Assembly (NCBI RefSeq): GCF_000474745.1 | Contig: NZ_ASJR01000013.1 | Location: 18,669 to 82,668, forward strand | Direction: 5' to 3' | DNA length: 64,000 nucleotides | Source: Chitinivibrio alkaliphilus ACht1 | Lineage (GTDB): Bacteria > Fibrobacterota > Chitinivibrionia > Chitinivibrionales > Chitinivibrionaceae | The notes under the pieces: model-generated | Told to the model about the DNA's origin: nothing | Database searches by the model: none | What the model saw: the letters and a program-made list of their open reading frames with translations, nothing else | Shown here: in pieces, positions 9,672 to 20,102 of the stretch | How the letters are laid out: each line of letters begins with the position of its first letter | How positions within the stretch are numbered: the first letter of the stretch is position 1 | Position numbers and translations under genes: made by a program

Positions 9672-10151
9672 TTACTGTACCTTGAGTATTTTGAATTCAA
9701 TGGGGCCGTTTGGTGTATGGGCCGTTACAATATCATCCACGGCGTGCCCCAAGAGTGCTTTTCCAATGGGAGATGTAACGGAAATTTTACCTGCCGTTGG
9801 ATCTGATTCATCAGCGCCTACCAAGGTGTATTCCTCCACCATGTCAGGGTCATCCATATCTTCCGGTTCTACAATGGTCACCTGCGATCCAAATACAACA
9901 GAGTCACTGTCCTCCTTTTTTTCAAGGACCTGTGCACCGGAGAGTGTGGTTTCTAAATAGTGGATACGATCTTGAATGTGGCCCTGTTTTTCCCGCGCGG
10001 CATGGTATTCTGCATTTTCTTTTAAATCGCCTTCGGCGCGGGCTTCTGCAACACGAGAGATGATATCCGGGAGCTCAACCTTTTTTAAATGATCCAGTTC
10101 GTTGAAAAGATCATCAAACCCTTCTTGGGTCATCACTTTTCTACCACTCAT
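9672..10151 (-). CDS. greA: transcription elongation factor GreA
   Basis: 159 residues. An N-terminal coiled coil (about 1-75, with the acidic tip region RAEGDLKENAEYHAAR) is followed by the FKBP-like domain (TAGKISVTSPIGKALLGH). GreA rescues backtracked RNA polymerase by stimulating transcript cleavage. ATG 10151 is chosen because AGGAG lies nine bases upstream; the frame is open 11 codons further. First gene of greA-lepA-tex. Confidence 0.95.
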   Translation of the reverse strand: MSGRKVMTQEGFDDLFNELDHLKKVELPDIISRVAEARAEGDLKENAEYHAAREKQGHIQDRIHYLETTLSGAQVLEKKEDSDSVVFGSQVTIVEPEDMDDPDMVEEYTLVGADESDPTAGKISVTSPIGKALLGHAVDDIVTAHTPNGPIEFKILKVQ

Positions 10152-10290
10152 GTTTCTACTCTCCTCTAAAAAGTACAGATTCAAGCCCTAAAAATATATA
10201 TATACAAAATCTTCTGTATATTAATGGTGCAAAGGTGTATATTTATCGAAGAGAATATAATAGAAATAATTTCTTTCTGAGGGTGTTTAC

Positions 10291-11175
10291 ATGCTTGAAG
10301 TAGATCTTACTGGAAAGACCGCTTTTATAGCGGGTGTAGGCGATGATAAAGGGTTCGGTTGGGCCATCGCGAAGCGACTTAATCAGGCGGGTGCAACGGT
10401 ATTAGTGGGTACGTGGCCTCCTGTATATGATATGTTTAAGAAAATCCTTGAACGGGGAAAACTGGATACGGCTTTGGATGATGGTGGCACCCTTGAAATT
10501 GCTGACGTGTTTCCCCTTGATGCCGTGTATGATACGATGAAAGATGTTCCGCGAGAAGTTCGTGAAAGTAAGCGGTATGCGCAACATGCTGTTTTTGCCT
10601 TGGAAGAAACGGCGAAGGCGGTGAAAAAGAAGTATGGAAAAATTGATATTCTTGTACATGCTCTAGCCAATGGACCGGAGGTGCACAAGGATCTTCTTGA
10701 AACAAGTAGAGAAGGGTATTTGACTGCCTTTTCCACTTCAGCATATTCCTTGGTTTCCTTAGTTCAGAAATTTGGCCCCGTCATGAATGAGGGGGGATCT
10801 GTGGTTTCTCTCACCTATCTTGCTGCAGATGGAACGGTTCCAGGGTATGGTGGCGGTATGGGTGCGGCAAAGGCAGCTTTGCAAAGTGATACACGAACCC
10901 TTGCCTTTGAGGCGGGCCGAAAATGGAATATTCGGGTGAATACCATTTCTGCAGGTCCTTTGCGCAGTCGGGCAGCCCGTGCCATTGGGTTTATTGACAA
11001 GGCAGTAAAATACAGCATGGCCAACGCCCCCTTAACACAAGATTTTACGGCCGATCATGTGGGGACAGCTGCGACATTTCTTCTTTCCCCCTTGGCAGGG
11101 GCAATAACCGGAACAACCATGTATGTTGATAATGGATTGCATTCCATGGCCATGGCTCCAGCTGCCATAGAATAG
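10291..11175 (+). CDS. fabI: enoyl-[acyl-carrier-protein] reductase (NADH), plant-like type
   Basis: 294 residues, longer than most bacterial FabI. The extra length includes a segment at about 42-60 ([16 protein letters not shown]) known from plant and apicomplexan enoyl reductases. The active site is YGGGMGAAK with Tyr186 and Lys194, a spacing of eight as in plant enzymes rather than seven as in E. coli. [19 protein letters not shown] is also plant-like. It catalyses the last reduction in fatty-acid elongation. GAGGG precedes the ATG, and a terminator follows at 11198. Confidence 0.93.
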   Translation: MLEVDLTGKTAFIAGVGDDKGFGWAIAKRLNQAGATVLVGTWPPVYDMFKKILERGKLDTALDDGGTLEIADVFPLDAVYDTMKDVPREVRESKRYAQHAVFALEETAKAVKKKYGKIDILVHALANGPEVHKDLLETSREGYLTAFSTSAYSLVSLVQKFGPVMNEGGSVVSLTYLAADGTVPGYGGGMGAAKAALQSDTRTLAFEAGRKWNIRVNTISAGPLRSRAARAIGFIDKAVKYSMANAPLTQDFTADHVGTAATFLLSPLAGAITGTTMYVDNGLHSMAMAPAAIE

Positions 11176-11197
11176 AACAACTATGCAGAAATGCTTC

Positions 11198-11225
11198 AAG
11201 CGATCTTGCGGGGTCGCTTTTTTTA
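11198..11225 (+). terminator. rho-independent terminator after fabI
   Basis: Stem AAGCGA/TCGCTT with a 10-base loop is followed by a T run. It lies between fabI and argG and separates the two genes. Confidence 0.7.
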
Positions 11226-11268
11226 TAACTACAGCTCAATAATTGAAATAGATAAAAAGGAGACACCT

Positions 11269-12483
11269 ATGGCAAAGCAAAAATGTGTTCTCGCCTACTC
11301 CGGTGGGTTGGATACATCTGTAATGATTCAGTGGCTGATTGACACCTTTGATTGTGAGGTTATTGCCGTGTGCGGTAACCTGGGACAAAAGGATGAGCTT
11401 GAAGGGCTCGAAGAAAAGGCCCTGAAAACCGGTGCGGTGAAGGCATATATTGAGGATTTGCAGGAAGAATATATTACCGACTACATATACCCTGTTTTAA
11501 AAGCAGGAGCAGTATATGAAAACAAGTATCTTCTTGGAACAAGTCATGGTCGCCCTCTTATTGCAAAGCGTATGGTGGAGATTGCCCGCAAAGAAGGCGC
11601 AACCATGGTAGCCCATGGAGCCACGGGAAAAGGGAATGATCAGGTTCGTTTTGAGCTTACCTTCATGGCCTTAGCTCCCGATCTCACGATTATTTCTCCA
11701 TGGAAAGATGACCGATGGACCCTCACGTCTCGTGAAGAGTGTATTGAGTATGCGGAAGCGCATAATATTCCCCTTACGGTATCAAAGGAGAAAATCTATT
11801 CCGAGGATGCAAATATCTGGCATATCAGCCACGAAGGAGGCGAGCTCGAAGATCCGGGAAATGAACCCCTCGATACTGTTTATACAAAGTCTACTCTTTT
11901 GGAGGAAGCCCCTGATACACCAGAATATGTGGAGATTGACTTTGAAAAAGGTGTTCCTGTTGGTATCGATGGTGAACGGATGAGTTCTGCCCTTGCTCTT
12001 GTGGAAAAATTGAACAACCTTGGAGCAAAACACGCTATTGGGCAAATTGATATTGTTGAAAACCGTTTGGTCGGAATTAAGTCTCGTGGTGTCTATGAGA
12101 CTCCCGGTGGGACAATCCTCTATGCAGCACACCAGAATCTCGAAGAATTGACCTTAGATCGAGATACTTTTCATGAAAAGCAAAAGCTTGCCTTAACCTA
12201 TGCCGACCTCGTGTATGATGGAAAATGGTTTACCCCACTTCGGGAAGCTATTGATGCCTTTGTTGATTCTACGCAGGAGAGTGTTACTGGGAAGGTCCGT
12301 CTGAAGCTTTACAAGGGAAATATTGTTCCGGCCGGTGCGTGGTCGAAGAATTCTCTATATGTCGATGAACTTGCTTCCTTTGACGATGTTGAATTGTATG
12401 ATCAAAAGGATGCCGGTGGGTTTATTCGGTGCTTTGGCCTTCCCATGAAGGTTGAAGGAATGCGTCATCGTAAGGAATTGTAA
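11269..12483 (+). CDS. argG: argininosuccinate synthase
   Basis: 404 residues. The N-terminal ATP pyrophosphatase motif [15 protein letters not shown] and the conserved [20 protein letters not shown] and [15 protein letters not shown] are present. It joins citrulline and aspartate in arginine synthesis. ATG 11269 has AAGGAG at the right spacing; the upstream in-frame ATG at 11191 would place the start before the fabI terminator and is rejected. A strong terminator follows. Confidence 0.97.
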   Translation: MAKQKCVLAYSGGLDTSVMIQWLIDTFDCEVIAVCGNLGQKDELEGLEEKALKTGAVKAYIEDLQEEYITDYIYPVLKAGAVYENKYLLGTSHGRPLIAKRMVEIARKEGATMVAHGATGKGNDQVRFELTFMALAPDLTIISPWKDDRWTLTSREECIEYAEAHNIPLTVSKEKIYSEDANIWHISHEGGELEDPGNEPLDTVYTKSTLLEEAPDTPEYVEIDFEKGVPVGIDGERMSSALALVEKLNNLGAKHAIGQIDIVENRLVGIKSRGVYETPGGTILYAAHQNLEELTLDRDTFHEKQKLALTYADLVYDGKWFTPLREAIDAFVDSTQESVTGKVRLKLYKGNIVPAGAWSKNSLYVDELASFDDVELYDQKDAGGFIRCFGLPMKVEGMRHRKEL

Positions 12484-12506
12484 TACTACGGTCTGTCACC
12501 CCCCCC

Positions 12507-12540
12507 AAAAAAAAAGGAAGTGAGTCACTTCCTTTTTTTT
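12507..12540. terminator. strong bidirectional-looking terminator after argG
   Basis: A perfect palindrome AAGGAAGTGA/TCACTTCCTT is flanked by an A run on the left and T8 on the right. It ends argG transcription just upstream of the promoter of the signalling operon. Confidence 0.9.
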
Positions 12541-12542
12541 GC

Positions 12543-12571
12543 TTGTCTCTTCCCTGCTGATACGGTATAAT
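12543..12571 (+). promoter_or_regulatory. sigma70-like promoter of signalling operon
   Basis: TTGTCT, 17 bases, then a perfect TATAAT. It directly follows the argG terminator and lies 34 bases upstream of the first gene of the operon. Confidence 0.65.
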
Positions 12572-12604
12572 TTTTATTAGTAGGGTTGTTTGTGTGAGGC
12601 ATGC

Positions 12605-13846
12605 ATGCGTTTTCTTATTGTAGATGATGATCTGCTCATATGTGAGAATCTTCAGCGTATATTACAGGAAAAAGGCTTTTCCGTAGATTCCTTTACGTCA
12701 TCCCGTGAAGGCCTTGCGTTTCTGCAAACCCTTTCTTTGCATGATTACGTTCTCATTTTACTTGATTTTAATATGCCGAAACTTTCCGGAGGAGAGTTTC
12801 TGCAAGAGTTGTCCCGGTTAGACCGAAAATATCACACCTATGTTATTATGATGACCGGCGCCTTTGATAGCGATGAGAAATTAGTACAATCACTGCATGC
12901 GGGGGCCGATGATTTTCTCCAAAAACCGTTTCAATTTGCCGTGGCAGAGGCGAAAATATCTGCAGGAGTGCGGTCCTTTGAATTGCGTCGGCAAGTAGAT
13001 ATCCATACAAAGGAGTTGCAGGAAAAAAATGAAGAACTCCGACGGTCCTATGCAGAAATCTCCCGGACGCAGGCACGATTGGTCCAACAGGAAAAAATGG
13101 CTTCCTTGGGAGAATTAGCCGCAGGTATCGCTCATGAAATAAATAACCCCCTCGGTTTCATAAAAAGCAATCACGAAACCCTCTTTGAATATCGCGATTG
13201 GGTTGAAGCGCTTATCGCAACGCTTCGAAACGGCAATGGGTTACCCGTAGAAGATGCCAGAGAACTTGATTTTGTCCGTGCTGATGCCGATACGCTTTTG
13301 CGAGAAAATAGAGAGGGGATTGAGCGGATTGAGAATATTGTCAAAAATATGAAGCACTTTGCACGGTATGATAAAGAGCGAATTATGGAGCTCCATGATG
13401 TGCGTGATCTTATTCGTAGCACCCTTGTTATAGCACGAAATCGAATTAAATATATTGCCGATATCCGTCTTGATCTACAGGAGGTTCCCTCTGTTCCTCT
13501 TGTGGCTGGTGAGGTTAATCAGGTTCTTCTGAATCTCCTTATTAACGCCGTACAGTCTATAGAGGAGAAGGGCGGGGAGAGTGGGAGTATTACCATTCGC
13601 ACCTTTGCCGAGTCTTCTTCGGTGGTGTGTGCCATTACCGATACGGGGACCGGTATTGCTGAGTCTGATGAACGTCGGGTCTTTGACCTTTTTTACACTA
13701 CGAAAACAGCACGTGGGGGGAGCGGTCTTGGCTTGAGTATTTCCTACGATATTATCGTCCAAAAACATGGTGGCGATATGTGGTTTGAATCGGAGGTTGG
13801 AGTGGGTACAACTTTTTTTATTGCCCTTCCTATGGGGGATTCATGA
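12605..13846 (+). CDS. receiver-linked histidine kinase (REC-HisKA-HATPase)
   Basis: 413 residues. An N-terminal receiver (about 1-120, phospho-acceptor Asp54 in LLDFNMPKLSGG) joins through a coiled coil to HisKA with GIAHEINNPLGF (His177). The HATPase has TDTGTGIAE and GGSGLGLSISYDII. No membrane segment or signal peptide is seen, so it is cytoplasmic. It is probably driven by phosphotransfer to its own receiver from an unknown kinase. The ATG at 12605 has GAGG five bases upstream. Its stop overlaps the next start (ATGA), so the four genes to 17918 form one operon. Confidence 0.9.
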   Translation: MRFLIVDDDLLICENLQRILQEKGFSVDSFTSSREGLAFLQTLSLHDYVLILLDFNMPKLSGGEFLQELSRLDRKYHTYVIMMTGAFDSDEKLVQSLHAGADDFLQKPFQFAVAEAKISAGVRSFELRRQVDIHTKELQEKNEELRRSYAEISRTQARLVQQEKMASLGELAAGIAHEINNPLGFIKSNHETLFEYRDWVEALIATLRNGNGLPVEDARELDFVRADADTLLRENREGIERIENIVKNMKHFARYDKERIMELHDVRDLIRSTLVIARNRIKYIADIRLDLQEVPSVPLVAGEVNQVLLNLLINAVQSIEEKGGESGSITIRTFAESSSVVCAITDTGTGIAESDERRVFDLFYTTKTARGGSGLGLSISYDIIVQKHGGDMWFESEVGVGTTFFIALPMGDS

Positions 13847-15042
13847 AAAAAAATATTCTCATTGTCGATAGTGAAATTAATATTATTCACTCCTTACAAC
13901 GTTGTTTTCGTTCTGAGGAGTATGAGCTGGAGTCGGCTCAAACACTCTCTGATGCTGAAGAGGTTTTAGATCGTTTCTCTCCCGATATGCTTATTATCGA
14001 TATCACCATTGATCATATGCATGGACGACGATTTATTGCGGATACAAAAATGCTGTATCCCTCTCTCCTTGTCATTGTTTTAACAGCCTATACAGATGAA
14101 AATACGGCCATAGAGTGTGTCACTGATAACCTTGCAAAATTATACATTCCAAAACCGTGGGACAATACCCTTCTTCGGCAGAAAGTGTATTATCTCTTTA
14201 AGCTGTATGACGATATGCAACACTCTGTTGCCATAGAGGTGCTTGCGGACAATTTTGACTTGATGGAATTGCCCCGCAGTTATATCAAGATACATTCCAT
14301 GATTATGGAAGATCGTGATATGGAAGATATTTCAGCGGAGGTGGAAAAAGATCCAGTACTGTCTTCAAAGCTTCTCTCCTTGGTAAATACGGCATTTTTT
14401 GGTCTTTCTATTTCATCGGTGCGTAAGGCGGTATCATACCTTGGGCTCGATGCCCTTGAAACCGTTCTTCTTTCTATAAAACTCTTTGATACCTATACTG
14501 CGGAAGATTGTTTGTCTTCGGATATGACAGATATTTGGGAGCATTCAAATCAGGTAAACTGCCTCTTTTCATATCTTTACTCTCAGCTTATGGGAGAAAA
14601 GCCCCCCGAAACCTACTCTGTGGCAGGATTACTCCATGATTTAGGGAAGATTATTATGATGAATATCGATTTTGAGAAATATGAGTATTGCTATGGCGGT
14701 GAAACCAGTTTTGGCGCTTCTCGGGAGTGTGAACGCCAATTTTTTGGAATTGGTCACGAAGAACTCGGTGCCTTTGCCATGGACTGGTGGAATCTTCCAC
14801 AAGAACTCATAGAAACGGCCCTGTATCACCATGAACCGGAAAACAGAAATGTCACTGACCCGGTTGCCATAGGGCTGATTCACGTGGCTGATCAGCTTTC
14901 ATCTCATATACATGCAGGTACCCTGGATGAGTTTTTTTCATCTGAGCTACCTCTTTGTTCACTCTTTTCTGTTTCCAAGGAAAAACTCATAACCATAGTG
15001 GAACATTTTCTCTGTGATGAAAGCGAGGGGTATCATGGGTAA
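13843..15042 (+). CDS. response regulator with HDOD output domain
   Basis: 399 residues. The receiver (about 1-125) has Asp53 in IIDITI and the conserved lysine in IPKPWD. The C-terminal half (about 140-340) matches HDOD: LPRSYIKIHSMI, VEKDPVLSSKLLSLVN, AVSYLGLDALETVLLS and LLHDLGKI. HDOD domains are HD-like and usually not active phosphodiesterases; they often link signalling to motility or second messengers. ATGA overlap with the kinase upstream and overlap with the next gene indicate coupled expression. Confidence 0.88.
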   Translation: MKKNILIVDSEINIIHSLQRCFRSEEYELESAQTLSDAEEVLDRFSPDMLIIDITIDHMHGRRFIADTKMLYPSLLVIVLTAYTDENTAIECVTDNLAKLYIPKPWDNTLLRQKVYYLFKLYDDMQHSVAIEVLADNFDLMELPRSYIKIHSMIMEDRDMEDISAEVEKDPVLSSKLLSLVNTAFFGLSISSVRKAVSYLGLDALETVLLSIKLFDTYTAEDCLSSDMTDIWEHSNQVNCLFSYLYSQLMGEKPPETYSVAGLLHDLGKIIMMNIDFEKYEYCYGGETSFGASRECERQFFGIGHEELGAFAMDWWNLPQELIETALYHHEPENRNVTDPVAIGLIHVADQLSSHIHAGTLDEFFSSELPLCSLFSVSKEKLITIVEHFLCDESEGYHG

Positions 15043-15943
15043 GATTCTTTTTGTTGATGACGAAAAAAGTATCCTGAATTCTTTAAAGCGGGTCTTCTTT
15101 GGATTATCTCAGTATGAGCCGCTCTTTATGGATGATCCAGAGGATGCCCTTGAGTGTGTTCGTGAAGGAGGCATACATGTGGTGGTTTCGGATATAAAAA
15201 TGCCACAGATGTCCGGGATTGCCGTACTTGATGCGGTACGGGAAATTGATCCAGATATTGTTCGTATTGCTCTTTCTGGTAATGCGGAGATGCAGGATAT
15301 CATAGAAGCCGTTAATCGGGGTGATATTTGGCGATATATTGATAAACCCTGGGATCGGCAAAAACTATTAATGACCATGAAAAACGCCCTTGAGTTATTC
15401 GATAAGAAAAAGGAGAGCAAACGTCTATTTCTTGCCTTGGAGGAGAAAAAGAGTGAGCTGGAGAAAATTAATCGTAATCTTGAATCCATGGTTGCCATGC
15501 GAACAAAGCTTCTTGAAGAACGAACACGCATTATGAACCTCATTATTAATGATGAACCCTTGGAGACGGTTTTTCGTGCAGTTGCAGAAAATCTTGTGTT
15601 TTTTGGGAAGGCACGGGTAGTACAAATAAACTCACCATATTTGGAGGCTACCTTTATATATCCTGCGGACGCACAGGTTGATCAGGTGGTAACTGAAGGG
15701 GAGTTTAATAAGGCTGGGTTTTCTGTGCAAGGTGACTGTACGGTAGTCTCTCGTTTGCGGAAGAACCGGAAAAATCTCGGATATCTTATGCTGAAAGATA
15801 TTGACAAGAAAGATATTTCCGAACTATATCCCATTATTGAAACCTTTGCAAACTTAGTTATTATTTACTTGTATCAACAAAAAACTCTGGCAGATCTTCC
15901 TCGGGTCTTGCAGCAGTTGGATTCTATTATAGAGTCGTCTTGA
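15035..15943 (+). CDS. response regulator with coiled coil and unassigned C-terminal domain
   Basis: 302 residues. The receiver (about 1-120) has Asp53 in VSDIKMPQMSG and a YIDKPWD lysine motif. A charged coiled coil (about 125-165) follows, then an alpha/beta domain (about 170-302) with a weak resemblance to GAF domains. No DNA-binding, GGDEF or HD output is seen. ATG 15035 is preferred over 15014 because GAGGGG lies just upstream. It overlaps the HDOD gene by eight bases and the FapA gene begins three bases after its stop. Confidence 0.8.
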   Translation: MGKILFVDDEKSILNSLKRVFFGLSQYEPLFMDDPEDALECVREGGIHVVVSDIKMPQMSGIAVLDAVREIDPDIVRIALSGNAEMQDIIEAVNRGDIWRYIDKPWDRQKLLMTMKNALELFDKKKESKRLFLALEEKKSELEKINRNLESMVAMRTKLLEERTRIMNLIINDEPLETVFRAVAENLVFFGKARVVQINSPYLEATFIYPADAQVDQVVTEGEFNKAGFSVQGDCTVVSRLRKNRKNLGYLMLKDIDKKDISELYPIIETFANLVIIYLYQQKTLADLPRVLQQLDSIIESS

Positions 15944-15946
15944 CCG

Positions 15947-17918
15947 ATGAACCTGAGCACACAGATTCGTATAGAAGTGTCAAAAGATGCAACACGGTCG
16001 TATCTTGTTGATTTCCCAGGCGATGCCATGGTGGATGACGTGTATCGTCGTTTACAAGATTTGCACATTGTCCATGGCATTATCGATGAGAACATCTCCC
16101 AGGTTCTCATGGGAAAACCCTTTACCGCATACCCTATTGCAGAAACAGAAAATAGGGATAGGGCGGTCTCTTTTCCTCATACTACGGAGGGGGTTTCTGC
16201 AGATAAGATGTTCCATTATTGCATGAGTATTCGTACCTCCATACTGCATAAGGAGGTGCCCCATGTGTCTCATACTCCCCGTTTTTATCAAGTGGGAGAA
16301 GAAGTTTTTTCTGTGCTGCTCTACACCGAAGAATCAGACCTTTACGGAAGGCCTTTGTGGCCGGAGCCACCGCAACGGCTTTTTGCAACAGATGGGTCTC
16401 TAGAAATGCATGAAGAGGGGGATCGTCTTCGCTTCTTCGCGGTTACTCCGGGATATCTTGCAGCGGAAGAACAGGGTCGCATAAGCCTGTTGCTCCCATT
16501 TGAAGATCGTGAGGAGAAACTGAAACGCTACTGTGTTATTCTTCCCAATACGTTGGGGGCAGAGAAGTTGTATGAATATCTACAGGAACAGCGAGATTCT
16601 TTTGTTGCAGAGTATGAGGTAGACTCACCGCCCTTTATTTCCTCTGAAGCGTTTCAGTCTATTGTTCGTGGAGAACAGGTGAAAACGGTGTTAGTGTATC
16701 GGGGGAAGGCAAAAAAAGATGGATGTGACGGGGGGATTCGCTTTACCGTGGAGGAGGAGCATTCCAAGGAGGTTTTACCGTCACATGAACGGGTAGATAT
16801 GAAGTCGTTTTGTTCGTATCTTATGGTAAAACAGGGAGAAATAGTTGCAGAAAAAAGTGCTCTCTTCTGCGGGTGAAGATGGTATCGATGTTGATGGCAC
16901 GCGTATTCGGGCATATCAGGGTAAGGATATGGCCTTTCGAATACTGGATAATATTGCAGCCGAAGAGGATCAGGGGCGTATCATATATCGTGCTGAGAAG
17001 ACAGGGATTCTCATTACTGATACTCGTTCTGTCTCTGTTGTTGAGGAGCTTGTCATTACGGGAGATGCGGGTATTGAAAGTGGCAATATTCGGTACGAAA
17101 AAGATGTGATCATAAAGGGAAACCTCTGCAGTGGTTACTCAGTGGAGAGCGGAGGGAATGTCTCTATTCAAGGCAATATAGAAAACGGAGGTATTGTTCG
17201 CTGTAAGGGAAATCTCTACATCGGAAATGGTCTTTTTGGAGAAAATAGCGATATTTCTGTGCAGGGTAATTGTGAGGTTGGTTTTGTACAGGATAGTGCC
17301 ATGATGGTTGAGGGGAGTATTCAGGTTCGTAATTTTGTATGGCAGAGTGCTCTTTTCTCCCGCGCGTATATTACGGTGATGGGCAAGAGTATGAAGGGGA
17401 GTAATACCAGTGTGGTGGGGGGGCGGTTGATTGCCATGAAGGGGATGGACCTTGCTTCTGTTGGTTCATATAACGCTGATACAACACTTTTTTGCGGATA
17501 TAACCCTTCTTTGGAAATACGGGAGCGTCAACTACAGAAGCTTGTGAAACGCTTGGATACTCTTCTCTTACGTGTTCAAAACAGTTGTCCTGTTAATTTG
17601 CATGATACAGAGATGATTCGTCGTATGATTGTATTAAAGCCACAAATGGCAGGGGAGATTCGAAAGAAGTTAATGCAACTTCGCGACCTTCTTGCTAAAA
17701 AAAATCGGGCTGAGCAAGCAATTGAACAAACACGACAGGAAATGCTGAGCAATGAGAGTCATCTTGCTATCTATATTCGGAAAAAAATAGTTCCCGATCT
17801 CATTGTTCGTATGAAGAATGAACGCCGTGTTTTTTCCTGTGAGGCAACAGGAATGGAGATCTATCTTACGGGATCAGGAATTCATTGTAAAAGCTACGAT
17901 GGGTCTCTTTCTCCATAG
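15947..17918 (+). CDS. FapA/DUF342 family protein, split by an apparent frameshift
   Basis: The first frame runs 15947-16876 and a second continues from about 16845 to 17918. Deleting one base from the A6 run at 16851-16856 joins them into 656 residues, reading VAEKVLSSAGEDG, which fits the family. Residues 1 to about 300 are the FapA N-terminal region. Residues about 350-500 are glycine-rich beta-helix turns (IKGNLCSGYSVESGGNVSIQ and similar). A C-terminal coiled coil follows. FapA-type proteins act in flagellar assembly or polar placement in Vibrio. Last gene of the receiver/kinase operon; its end overlaps the transglycosylase gene by 25 bp. Confidence 0.78.
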
Positions 17919-20026
17919 AGGGCTCTATAGGTCCAATAATTACCTAATACTTTCTTGACATAATCCCGTGTTTCTGAAAAGGCGATAAATTCGACAAAGA
18001 GATATTCATCATCAAGAATTGCCTCATTGCGTCGAACCCATCGTTGTACGTTGTGGGCACCTCCGTTATACGATGCTAAGGCTTTCACTTTGCTTCCATC
18101 CCACTGTTCAAGGCGTTTTGCTATGTAATAGGTACCGAAGTCGATATTGATAACAGGATTAAACAACATGTTTCGAGAAAAAGGGCGTCCTAACTCCCGA
18201 GCAATTTGTTGCCCCGTGGCAGGCATGATCTGCATAAGCCCCAAGGCACCCACGGGGGAACCAATGGTTTCATGAAAGGTGCTTTCTTGACGCATAATAG
18301 CGGGGATCAGATAGGGAGATACGGAAAACTGAGCACTGGCGAGGCTTATTTCAAAGGGGTACACCTGTGGATAATACCGTTCAAGAAGACCACGGGGCGC
18401 ATCTCGGCGAATGGAGAGGGGAACCCGATAGTACAGGTTCCTCATAATTCTGTATGATTCATGATACTCTTCCATAAGCATGTAAAGATCGGAAAGGCTT
18501 AGGAGTGTTCCATGATTTGTTCCTGATTGAAGAGTGAGGGGTTCAATGATAAAATAGGTCTCGTCGGAAAAACCAAGTGATCCTAAGCGTAAGGCATGCT
18601 CAAAACGTGCATTTTCCTCAGGGGCTGTAGAACCTTGTCCTTGTCGATTCAACCTTTGTTTCCATCGATCGGTGGTATCAAAGGAGAGTTCCTCAGTTTC
18701 CAGTTCTTTACGCGCAATCCATGCATAGTAATGAGTGGGATCAGTAGAGATGGCACGCTCATAATATTTTTCGGCATTTGCCCTGTCTTCAAGGGCGGCA
18801 TATGATCGTCCGATCCAGTAGTAGCCTCCAGGGTAGAGCGGAGATGAGCGGAATTGACGACAGAAGGTTTGATACTCTTCTATGGCTTTTTCGTAGTTAC
18901 CCGTGCGAAAATGAAGCAGTCCCACTCGGAACGCAGCATCATCTCCAAAGCGGCGATCGGGTGTGGTGTTGCGAATTTCTGCAAAGGCCTCTCGTGCCGC
19001 GTCAAAATCACCGCGATTCTCTTTTTGCCACGCCATGTACCAGATGATGCTATGGCTTCGTGCACTGGTGGGGTAATAGGAAACATGTTTGTTGTACCAC
19101 TCATTGGCCGCATCTTGATTGCCCAAACTGCGATATGACCGGGCCATACGGTAGAGAATCTCTGAGTTATTCCCATGGTTTTCATAATATTCCCGGCCCC
19201 AGCGCAGGGTGTTACTCCAGTTTTCTAAGTGATAGTTTAGAAGAGTACGATGGTGCAAGTACTCCTTGTCTGTGACGCGGCGAGAAAAGTCATCACGACG
19301 CAGGGCGTAGTGAAGCCAGCGGCTTGCGGAGCGATGAAGCCCCTGTTCCATGAGGTCTTTTGAGATATGAAATGCCGTGTCAGGGGTAATTTCCCCCTGT
19401 ACCCTGGTTGTGTCTAGGGCTTGGAGATATGACCGTAAGGAAGATTCAGCCACCGCTTTTGTACGGTTGGAGTGGTAGTTTTCCCCGGTAATACCAGTCT
19501 CTCTGATTACGACAGGCCAATTGGTTTTTTCAGGGATTGGTACATCTTCGCCATGAACAAGGCGACGCCAATGCAGTATCCAATTAATGCGCCCAATATG
19601 ATGTTCATGGGCTTGGGCAAGAGAGTCTATTTTGCTGAAGAGAAAAAAGCGATAGGACTCTATGTCAGTATAATGTGCTGCTTCGCGATAGTAAAGAATT
19701 GCCCGTTTCCACTCCTCTTGATCGACATAGATATCCCCCATGCGACGAAATGCAAAGGGTTTGTAGGGGCTGTCTGTGAGTATAACCTTATCAAGGTACT
19801 GCATGGCCTTTGCAATATCCCCTTCTCTTCGGCGAAGCTCTCCCATCTTAAGATAAAAATACGTGGAGTCTTCATATTCAATGGAGCGGAATAAGGAGTC
19901 TGCACGGGAGAATTCTCCTGTCACAAGATAGGTATTTCCACGGCATTCTGGTATCTCATCAAAGGAGATCAGGTGTGCCGTGACCGTGCAGGCAAAGAGT
20001 ATATTACAGAGAAGGGTTATCTTCAT
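17894..20026 (-). CDS. Slt-like lytic transglycosylase with TPR superhelix
   Basis: 710 residues with a signal peptide (MKITLLCNILFACTVTA), many TPR-like helical repeats (about 40-540) and a C-terminal SLT domain. RQESTFHETIGSPVGALGLM contains the catalytic glutamate, followed by QIMPATGQQ, NIDFGTYYI and ALASYNGGAHNVQRW. It cleaves peptidoglycan in the periplasm to 1,6-anhydro ends. ATG 20026 has AGGAG seven bases upstream. It is divergent from the Nudix gene. Confidence 0.9.
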   Translation of the reverse strand: MKITLLCNILFACTVTAHLISFDEIPECRGNTYLVTGEFSRADSLFRSIEYEDSTYFYLKMGELRRREGDIAKAMQYLDKVILTDSPYKPFAFRRMGDIYVDQEEWKRAILYYREAAHYTDIESYRFFLFSKIDSLAQAHEHHIGRINWILHWRRLVHGEDVPIPEKTNWPVVIRETGITGENYHSNRTKAVAESSLRSYLQALDTTRVQGEITPDTAFHISKDLMEQGLHRSASRWLHYALRRDDFSRRVTDKEYLHHRTLLNYHLENWSNTLRWGREYYENHGNNSEILYRMARSYRSLGNQDAANEWYNKHVSYYPTSARSHSIIWYMAWQKENRGDFDAAREAFAEIRNTTPDRRFGDDAAFRVGLLHFRTGNYEKAIEEYQTFCRQFRSSPLYPGGYYWIGRSYAALEDRANAEKYYERAISTDPTHYYAWIARKELETEELSFDTTDRWKQRLNRQGQGSTAPEENARFEHALRLGSLGFSDETYFIIEPLTLQSGTNHGTLLSLSDLYMLMEEYHESYRIMRNLYYRVPLSIRRDAPRGLLERYYPQVYPFEISLASAQFSVSPYLIPAIMRQESTFHETIGSPVGALGLMQIMPATGQQIARELGRPFSRNMLFNPVINIDFGTYYIAKRLEQWDGSKVKALASYNGGAHNVQRWVRRNEAILDDEYLFVEFIAFSETRDYVKKVLGNYWTYRALYGERDPS

Positions 20027-20057
20027 GTTGTACTCCTCATGAGTAGATGTTCTTTGT

Positions 20058-20087
20058 AATATAACTACGACTATGTTCATTTTGCAA
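20058..20087 (-). promoter_or_regulatory. sigma70-like promoter of the transglycosylase gene
   Basis: On the minus strand TTGCAA, 18 bases, TATATT. It lies in the short divergent region about 30 bases upstream of the start at 20026. Confidence 0.45.
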
Positions 20088-20102
20088 AAAGGAAAAAATC
20101 AG

